This document shows, in pieces, positions 57,696-64,000 of a stretch of DNA of 64,000 nucleotides. The translations under genes and the position numbers were made by a program. The notes under the pieces were generated by a model that saw nothing but the letters and a program-made list of their open reading frames with translations, ran no database searches and was not told the DNA's origin. Every line of letters starts with the position of its first letter. Position 1 is the stretch's first letter. The stretch is from NCBI GenBank assembly GCA_964016875.1, contig OZ024720.1, positions 38,035,106-38,099,105 on the forward strand, in the 5' to 3' direction. Origin of the DNA: Fallopia convolvulus. Lineage: Eukaryota > Streptophyta > Magnoliopsida > Caryophyllales > Polygonaceae.

Positions 57696-57967
57696 CTCAA
57701 AATAAATCTAACAAGAAATCCTATCAAGGTTTACAGCATAGTACAAGGGAAGACAAAAATCACTCACCTCACCAACCCGAACCCAAAATAGAGAAATAAT
57801 GAGCAAAACCATGAAAGCTCAAGCACACACCTCACCAATACAAGATATAACACTCAAGATCCAAAAAGTGTAGAGCAACCTAGGATCTACCTAACATCTA
57901 AAGTGTAATCCCCAAGCCCCAAAGTAAAATATAATCCTAAACACTCTGATTTTACCACTCATTCTAC

Positions 57968-58126
57968 TTAGGCGCCCTTTCGGATTTTCACCTAATCACT
58001 CTTTTCATTTTTCTTAGGTGTGCTCACAAATACTCACATCTCTCATAAACCTCTTATTACCCCAGCCTAATGCTGGTCCGGGTTACCTGCTTATTACCTG
58101 AGCAGCCCTTTCGGGTTTTCAACTCA
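57968..58126 (-). ncRNA. Candidate structured 3' UTR region with GAAA-loop hairpins
   Basis: In transcript sense, two units contain TGAAAA, then CCC or TCC, GAAA loop, GGG. The unit at 58126-58099 is closed by TGAG/CTCA and the unit at 57995-57968 by TTAGG/CCTAA. Between them lies the perfect hairpin CCAGC-CTAAT-GCTGG (58062-58076). The outer stems differ in sequence but both pair. This is a cis-acting RNA structure candidate, not a proven ncRNA gene. Confidence 0.45.
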
Positions 58127-58288
58127 TCCCAGGATTTTTATGCCGTTTTTTATATTTTTCTGGCTCTTTTTTCTTCTTTTTTCTTCTTTTTTTTTTAAAT
58201 TTCTCTATACAAAACATGGAACAAAAATCCCATAAAAATAACAAAAAATTAACTGAAAAGCAACTAACTATGATAGACGTAGTGAGTA

Positions 58289-58326
58289 CTTCCTCCCCCA
58301 TGCTTAAATCCTTCATTGTCCTCAAT
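58289..58326 (-). promoter_or_regulatory. Internal polypurine-tract cassette, gag-only element
   Basis: The minus strand reads TTGAGGACAATGAAGG, then ATTTAAGCATGGGGGAGG, a second copy of the terminal cassette about 0.6 kb away. Confidence 0.7.
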
Positions 58327-58759
58327 GAAGTGAAGAGAAAGGAATTAAGCATAGAAGAGGAAAATCAGAAGACTCACATACGACAGAAGAGATGGAATGA
58401 ACTCCCGGAATTCTAAGCACCAAACTCAGGAACAAATTGATTCGTCTGGGAACAAACCAAGAACGTCATCTTCATAACTCAGCAACCAAATCCACACCAT
58501 AGGACGTCTCCAATGAGAATGAACTGGACTCCTCAAAATAATAAAACTCTGACGACGGTAGCACCCCCATACTTGAACTATACCGCGAAGATGGTGCAGA
58601 CGCACAATCACCACAATGGGATGGAACCTGATAATAGTAACTAACAATTCCAAGGAACTAGACATGGAAAGATATAGAAAAATGGATTGATGGGTGATGG
58701 TAGAATATCGAAGAACACTCTTTTTTTTTCTCTCTCTTCTTTTTTTCCCCTAAATTATC

Positions 58760-58834
58760 TCGGGGGTTTCACCCGAAAACCTTTTATTTCAGGGGTTTCA
58801 CCTGAAAGCCTTTTATTTCGGTGGTTTCACCCGA
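58760..58834 (-). repeat. Three tandem hairpin units, 29-bp period
   Basis: Plus-strand units at 58760, 58789 and 58818 share the 7-base loop GGTTTCA between TCGGG/CCCGA, TCAGG/CCTGA and TCGGT/CCCGA. The third base pair changes G-C to A-T with pairing kept; the third unit has one mismatch next to the loop. Confidence 0.65.
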
Positions 58835-58966
58835 AAACCTTCTATTTTTTTATTTTATTTTTTTTTTATGGAAAAAATTATACCTGCGAGTTAGCCTAAC
58901 AAAACCAAAACCAAAACAAAAACTAAAACTAAACTAAAAATATAAAAGAAAAGAAAAAAAAAACTT

Positions 58967-59015
58967 ACCTTGGGTTGCCTCCCGAGCAACGCCTTTGTTT
59001 AACATCGTTTGACCC
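58967..59015 (-). promoter_or_regulatory. Conserved ORF-end motif with GGGAGGCAACCC
   Basis: Minus strand: ATGTTAAACAAAGGCG, TTGCTCGGGAGGCAACCC, then AAGGTAAG, directly after the gag-like stop. It parallels 12792-12830 after Athila pol. The AAGGTAAG looks like a splice donor. Confidence 0.6.
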
Positions 59016-59030
59016 GACGTCCTTATTGTC

Positions 59031-59981
59031 TCAAAACTCGGACATCGTGAAAGCCCTGAGAAGTCTATCAAAATCCTGCGAACAACTCTCATGCAGGCAA
59101 ATATAACACAATAATACTTGGAAACTAAATAATATAGCATTCAGACACCGTTTCAGTATATCAATCCCACTAGAGAAATCGGGATTAGTAGGTTTAGGAT
59201 AGAACCAGTTGAAAGGATGAGGTAGTTTTTCAAAATATAAATCAAGAGTAATGATTTTCATGTTAGCACTACCACCCTTAAAATTTGAGAAATCATTAGG
59301 TAAACTATCATGCTCAGGACCTTTTGCAGAAATATCAGGCAAACAGATATCAATAGAAAGTAAGGAAGAAGAGGAAAGGATACAGGGATCATGATCGATC
59401 ATAACAAAGGGCTCCACGGCAGGAGACATAGACATCTCCTCAGGTGGAATGGAAATCTCCATATCATCATCTGGCTCCTTCTTCGATTCATCAGGCTCGT
59501 CGTTATCATTCCAGGAGTCGTCAAACTGAAGGAAATATTCCTCCTCCGTCATCACATGACTATGATCATACATCTCTTCATCCAATGAAGGGTCTCTGAG
59601 TGCCTCTGGAGAGGGTGGAACTGGCTCTTCAGGGAGATTTGTTTCTTCTTCAAGAATTACCGTCTTTATGGCCAACACCTCCTCTAGTTTTCTTTGTTCA
59701 GAAATTTGGTTCTCCAATTTCTGTATCTCGATCTCTTTGGCTTGGATCATACAAAAGAAATTCCATCGGTCAATGGGTTTCCAAAGGACGTATTTTGCAT
59801 CACTCTCGCGGTACATCCTTAGTTGGGACTCAAGAGTCATCCCCATAAAGATGTGATAGCAAGCATCATCAAGCCCTATGTGTAATCCCCAATTAGAGAG
59901 ATCATGCAAGATATCTTGGCACCTAGTGAAGTACTCATGAAAGGGTTCATCCTGCAACTGAACAAGACTAAACGCAGACAT
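59031..59981 (-). CDS. Gag-like protein of the non-autonomous element
   Basis: An open 316-codon frame. I choose ATG 59981 (MSAFSLVQLQDEPFHEYF) because upstream residues in the same frame come from the primer site and LTR. Residues about 8-80 resemble the second half of the plant retrotransposon gag domain: PFHEYFTRCQDILHDLSNWG, LDDACYHIFMGM, LESQLRMY. A charged coiled-coil segment follows (about residues 80-110, KEIEIQKLENQISEQRKLEE), then a long acidic disordered region and a hydrophobic C-terminal stretch (ILFSFQVLLCYICLH, near residue 290). No zinc knuckle, protease or polymerase. The open frame amid broken pol genes suggests recent activity or selection. Precise role unknown; capsid-like function is inferred. 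Confidence 0.72.
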   Translation of the reverse strand: MSAFSLVQLQDEPFHEYFTRCQDILHDLSNWGLHIGLDDACYHIFMGMTLESQLRMYRESDAKYVLWKPIDRWNFFCMIQAKEIEIQKLENQISEQRKLEEVLAIKTVILEEETNLPEEPVPPSPEALRDPSLDEEMYDHSHVMTEEEYFLQFDDSWNDNDEPDESKKEPDDDMEISIPPEEMSMSPAVEPFVMIDHDPCILSSSSLLSIDICLPDISAKGPEHDSLPNDFSNFKGGSANMKIITLDLYFEKLPHPFNWFYPKPTNPDFSSGIDILKRCLNAILFSFQVLLCYICLHESCSQDFDRLLRAFTMSEF

Positions 59982-60046
59982 TAGTATATACAAGTGTAGA
60001 CCGTAAGATAGGTCTACACAGATTCGGGGATTCTGGATGAACCGAT

Positions 60047-60078
60047 CCGAGGGCGCGAAAAAATTCCGAGGGCGCGGA
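60047..60078. repeat. 12-mer pair in the internal leader (19 bp apart)
   Basis: CCGAGGGCGCGA at 60047 and CCGAGGGCGCGG at 60066, between primer site and gag start. Same 19-bp step as in the LTRs. Confidence 0.8.
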
Positions 60079-60118
60079 TTCGTCAGAACGCAGATTAAAC
60101 AGAAAATTAAAAACCGAT

Positions 60119-60136
60119 TCCCCGACAACGGCGCCA
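60119..60136 (-). promoter_or_regulatory. Primer-binding site, tRNA-Asp-like
   Basis: The minus strand reads TGGCGCCGTTGTCGGGGA, six bases from the 5' LTR. One base differs from the Athila-like site core (TTGTCGG for TTGCCGG), while the leading TGG is intact. Confidence 0.88.
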
Positions 60137-60142
60137 AAATTT

Positions 60143-61506
60143 TGACTCGGCTAAAATCGTTGTTGCCAAGATCAAAGATAAATAACCCTAAACTACTAAC
60201 TAGTATAGCAAGTAAGCAAGGGGTCGAACCCAAGAGAATCGGAATTCTGATCAATTAGTAAAAGCAAAGACAGGGTTTTGGAAGTTCAGGCTAATAAACA
60301 AGCAAGCAAATATTATAAGGGATTTAATCAATTGGAAGAAAACAAAGTTCATTCAATCAATTCCACCTTTTTAATCATTCGATCATTGATTCATCCACTT
60401 TTCTATTAATTCCCTAGTTAATTCCAATCCTTATAAAAGATATTCGCTTGTCCACGGTCCAAGCGAAAGAATGATATGAACAAGAACGCTTAATTCAAAT
60501 CATGCAAAGTATTAAGGATAGAAGGATATTAAATCATGCAATCAAGCTACGAGTCTCATGCATAAAATAACAATCAAACACTCTTTCTCAATTCTAGTCC
60601 ACGGTCCTAGAAAAGAGTTGTTTCAAGGATAAATAAGATTGCACAGACAACAATCAAACCTAATCCAAATAGTAGATCTAAGTCAATCAAACAAGTTGAT
60701 CAGGCTCATCAAATCAAACATAGATCATATAAATAAAACCAAGAGTTTTGATATTAACCAAGGGATAGAAAAGTTACCAGAATCTCACGAAATACATAAA
60801 AAGGCTTCCTTGATTAAACAAACTCCAAGGGAAAATTAGTTCTCCATAATACTGAAAATAAAAACCTAAAAGTAAAAGTATGCTAGAAATTGTGTCTAAA
60901 TTGTGTGTAATCCTAAAGTGAAACTCGAAACTAACTTAAATAGTAAAAATAAGTCCGAAACCCTAAGATATTAAAATACTAAAAAGATAAAATAAAAGGA
61001 CAAAAGTCGGCGCTGAAAATCCAAAATCTGCGAGCGCGGAATATTTCCGCGGGCGCGGATCTGCTTGATGTCCGAGGCCACGGATATTCCTCCATCCGCG
61101 AGCGTGGATTATTTCCGCGGGCGAGGAATCCCTTCGATCCGCGAGCGCGGAATATTTCCGCGGGCGCGGATCCTGCGTTTCAGCATTCTGGTGTCAGCTT
61201 CGGAGGTAGGTTTGACCCACATAGAATTGGAATTTGAACTCGCCGTAAAAATATGAATTGTAGCTCTTCTAGTTATCTTTCCAATGATACAAAATTCAGC
61301 TTCATCCGATCACCTTAGCTCCCGGAATAAGCGTTACAAGAAAGTGGTGTCGAAACAACTCCAAGTCAACACTTGTCTTCAAAACTCTTGCAATTCTTCA
61401 AATCGTGTCTCGGTCTTCATATGACAATTATGCTCAAAACTAACCTAAACACACTCAAATCATACCTAAAACACAAGAGTTAACCTATACTAAATAGAGT
61501 GTATCA
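60143..61506 (-). repeat. 5' LTR of gag-only element
   Basis: 1364 bp, very similar to 56310-57656. The clearest indel is one extra 12-mer unit in the repeat lattice. Followed by CTTTT. Confidence 0.94.
61027..61170. repeat. Seven 12-mer near-palindromes at 19/24-bp spacing, 5' LTR
   Basis: Starts at 61028, 61047, 61072, 61096, 61115, 61139 and 61158; intervals 19, 25, 24, 19, 24 and 19. The site at 61115 has no partner in the other LTR. Confidence 0.85.
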
Positions 61507-64000
61507 CTTTTATTCGATCGGTCTTGATTTTGTAGCGTAGAATGTGCTTATTGGCTTGATACTATCCTCATTCTTTATGCCTATGCCTAGATGTCGTTAA
61601 AGTTCACTTGTTTTTTCTCCTTTGGCCTTTAAATTCACTTGTGATCTAACATTGCAAGCCAAGTGTTCGATGAAATGTCCATGTAAATGACAAACCTAAA
61701 TGTGGCATTCAGTTTCTAGGTTCAAATTTATGCTTTTATTCGATCAGTCTCGATTTTATAGTGGAGAATATGCTTATTTGCTAGTTACTATCCTCGTTCT
61801 TTATGCTTATGCCTAGATGTTTTCGAAGTTCAATTGTTTTTTCTCCTTTTGCCTTTAAAATGACTTGTGATCTAACATTGCACGACAAGTGTTCGATGAA
61901 GTGTCCAATTAAATGTCGCTCCTAAGGTTTGAGTTTATGCTTTTATTCGATCGTTCTTGATTTTGTAGTGTAGATTGTGCTTATTGGCTTGATACTATCC
62001 TCATTCTTTATACTTAAGCTTAGATGTCTTTAAAAGTTCACTTGTCTTTACTCCTTTTGCCATTAAAATGACTTCTGATCCAACTTTGTACACCAAGTGT
62101 TTGATGAAATGTCCATGTAAATGTCACTCCTAAATGTGGCATTTGATTTCTAGGTTCGAATTTATGCTCTTATTTAATCAGTCATGATTTTATAGTGTAG
62201 AATGCGCTTATTGGCTTTGTAATATCCTTATTCTTTATGCTTATGCCTAGATGCGTTAAGTTCACTTGTTTTTTCTCCTTTTGGCTTTAAAAATATGAGT
62301 TATGATATAACATTGCACGCCAAGTGTTCGAAGAAATGTCCATGTAAATGTCACTCCTAAATGTGGCATTCGGTTTCTAGGTTCAAATTTATGCTTTTAT
62401 TCGATCGGTCTCGGTTTCGTAGTGCAGAATATGCTTATTGGCCTCATACTATCCTCATTCTTTAAGCTTATGCCTAGATGTTTTCAAAGTTCACTTGTTT
62501 TTTCTCCTTTTGCCCTTAAAATGACTTGTGATCTAACATTGCACGACATGTGTTCGATAAAATGCCGAAGTAAATGTCGCTTCTAAAATTGGCATTCGGT
62601 TTCTAGTTTCGAATTTATGATTTTATTCGATCAGTCTTGATTTTGTAGTTTAGAATGTGCTTATTGGCATGATAATATCCTTTTTCTTTATGCTTATGCC
62701 TAGATGTCTTTAAAGTTCACTTGTCTTTTCTCCTTTTGCCTTTATAAAATGACTTGTGATCTAACATTGCACACCAAGTGTTTGATGAAATGTCTATGTA
62801 AATGTCAATCCTAAAAGTTGCATTCGGTTTCTAGTTTCGAATTTATGCTTTTATTCGATCGGTCTTGATTTGGTAGCGTAGAATGTGCTTATTGGCTTGT
62901 TACTATCCTTATTCTTTGTGCTTATGCCTAGATATCTTTAAAGTTCACTTGTTTTTTCTCCTTTTACCTTTAAAATGACTTGTGATCTAACATTGCATGA
63001 CATGTGTTTGATGAAATGTCCATGTTAACATCAATCCTAAAAGTGGCATTCGATTTCTTGGTTCGAGTTTATGCTCTTATTCGATCGGTCTTGATTTTGT
63101 AGCGTAGAATGTGCTTATTGGCTTGATACTATCCTCATACTTTAAGCTTATGCCTAGATGTCGTTAAAGTCCACTTGTTTTTTCTCCTTTTGCCTTAAAA
63201 ATCACTTGTGATCTAACATTACAAGCCAAGTGTTCGATGAAATGTCCATGTAAATGACACTCCTAAATGTGGCATTCGGTTTCTAGGTTCAAATTTATGC
63301 TTTTATTCGATCGGTCTCGATTTTGTAGTGCAAAATATGCTTATTTGGTTGATACTATCCTCATTCTTTATGCTTATGCCTAGATGTTTTCGAAGTTCAA
63401 TTATTTTTTCCCCTTTTGCCTTTATAATGACTTGTGATCTAACATTGCACGACAAGTGTTCGACGAAGTGTCCAAGTAAATGTCGCTCATAAGGTTTGAG
63501 TTTATGCTTTTATTCGATCGTTCTTGATTTTGTAATGTAGATTGTTCTTATTGGCTTTATACTATCCTCATTCTTTATGCTTAAGCTTAGATGTCTTTAA
63601 AGTTCACTTATCTTTTCTCCTTTTGCCATTAAAATGACTTCTAATCTAAGTTTGCACACCAAGTGTTTGATGAAATGTCCATGTAAATGTCACTCCTAAA
63701 TGTGGCATTTGGTTTCTAGGTTTGAATTTATGTTTTTATTTAATCAGACATGATTTTATAGTGTAGAATGTGCTTATTGGCTTTATAATATCCTTATTTT
63801 TTATGCTTATGCCTAGATGTCTTTAAAGTTCATTTGTTTTTTCTCCTTTTGCCTTTAGAATTACTTGTGAGCTAACATTGTACGCCATGTGTTTGATGAA
63901 ATGTCCATGTAAATGTCAATCCTAAAAGTGGCATTCTGTTTCTAGTTTCGAATTTATGCTTTTATTTGATCGGTCTTGATTTTGTAATGTAGAATGTGCT
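61507..64000. repeat. Satellite array 5 (about 11 monomers, reaches window end)
   Basis: Continuation of array 4. A segmental repeat with offset about 1567 bp (7 monomers) links 61511 onward to 63078 onward, sharing unusual monomers such as the one with AAGGTTTGAGTTTATGC at 61924 and 63491. C-type monomers are absent. Confidence 0.94.

Larger units (their letters stand above)
56310..61506 (-). mobile_element. Gag-only non-autonomous Ty3-like LTR element, 5.2 kb
   Basis: LTRs at 60143-61506 (5') and 56310-57656 (3'), tRNA-Asp-like primer site, one gag-like ORF, a 1.4-kb structured 3' UTR and a polypurine tract; no PR, RT, RH or INT. CTTTT duplication at 56305-56309 and 61507-61511. It shares the primer site, pol-end motif and duplicated polypurine cassette with the Athila-like elements, which suggests it is driven by an Athila-lineage partner. 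It resembles the class described as terminal-repeat elements with a GAG domain. The LTRs are very similar, so insertion is recent. Confidence 0.92.

Noticed and set aside
58051..58090. Plus-strand match of CAGCCTAATG and GTCCGGG to the Athila 3' UTR block at 20253-20270
   Set aside because: The gag-only element is on the minus strand here, so the match would be antisense; short and partly self-complementary, likely chance.
59391..59848. Plus-strand ORFs opposite the gag-like gene
   Set aside because: Antisense shadows of the minus-strand gag-like ORF; no recognisable domain.
22457..64000. CRISPR array
   Set aside because: Regularly spaced repeats, but the whole 226-bp unit is repeated with no unique spacers, in plant-type DNA.

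Overview
The window is repeat-only DNA from a plant nuclear genome, most likely pericentromeric or centromeric heterochromatin of a flowering plant. I see no host protein gene, rRNA, tRNA or CRISPR. The evidence is a long AT-rich tandem satellite with a period near 226 bp, interrupted by LTR retrotransposons of plant lineages: an Athila-type Ty3 element with a tRNA-Asp-like primer site, a SIRE/Maximus-like Ty1-copia element with an initiator-tRNA-Met-like primer site and an extra 3' ORF, and a gag-only Ty3-like element.

Layout: 1-909, near-identical copy of a copia-type LTR; 910-2661, unassigned DNA; 2662-3198, truncated Ty3-type LTR; 3199-5009, satellite; 5010-22456, an old 5'-truncated Athila-like element split by a complete Athila-like element (5317-18048, 5-bp target duplication ATATT); 22457-29547, satellite; 29548-30573, solo copia LTR (duplication ATGTT); 30574-36986, satellite; 36987-47149, copia element on the minus strand (duplication CAAGT) that itself carries a solo Ty3-like LTR (39942-40830); 47150-56309, satellite; 56310-61506, gag-only LTR element on the minus strand (duplication CTTTT); 61507-64000, satellite. 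All pol genes are broken by stops, frameshifts or deletions, so none is autonomous as read. The gag-like ORF of the 56-61 kb element is open.

The most unusual signal is not a gene. Each LTR family carries its own short palindromic or inverted motif, repeated at fixed spacing. In the 12.7-kb Athila-like element a ten-base palindrome built from half-site AMCGA (TCGTTAACGA and relatives) occurs in pairs mostly exactly 21 bp apart, in U3, U5, linkers inside gag-pol, leaders and the 3' UTR. Inside coding DNA it is read in two different frames, so the DNA word and not the peptide is what recurs. A second Ty3-type family (2.5-3.0 kb) uses TCGGTACCGA and TCGATATCGA, again about 21 bp apart. The gag-only family uses CCGCGNGCGCGG-type 12-mers alternating at 19 and 24-25 bp, and its two LTRs differ by one such site. 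The copia element is loaded with GTTCCC/GGGAAC. I infer family-specific protein-binding arrays, possibly a self-recognition or anti-silencing system.

A second shared feature is a roughly 35-nt polypurine-tract cassette present twice in each of three Ty3-type elements: next to the 3' LTR, and again 0.6-1.6 kb upstream.
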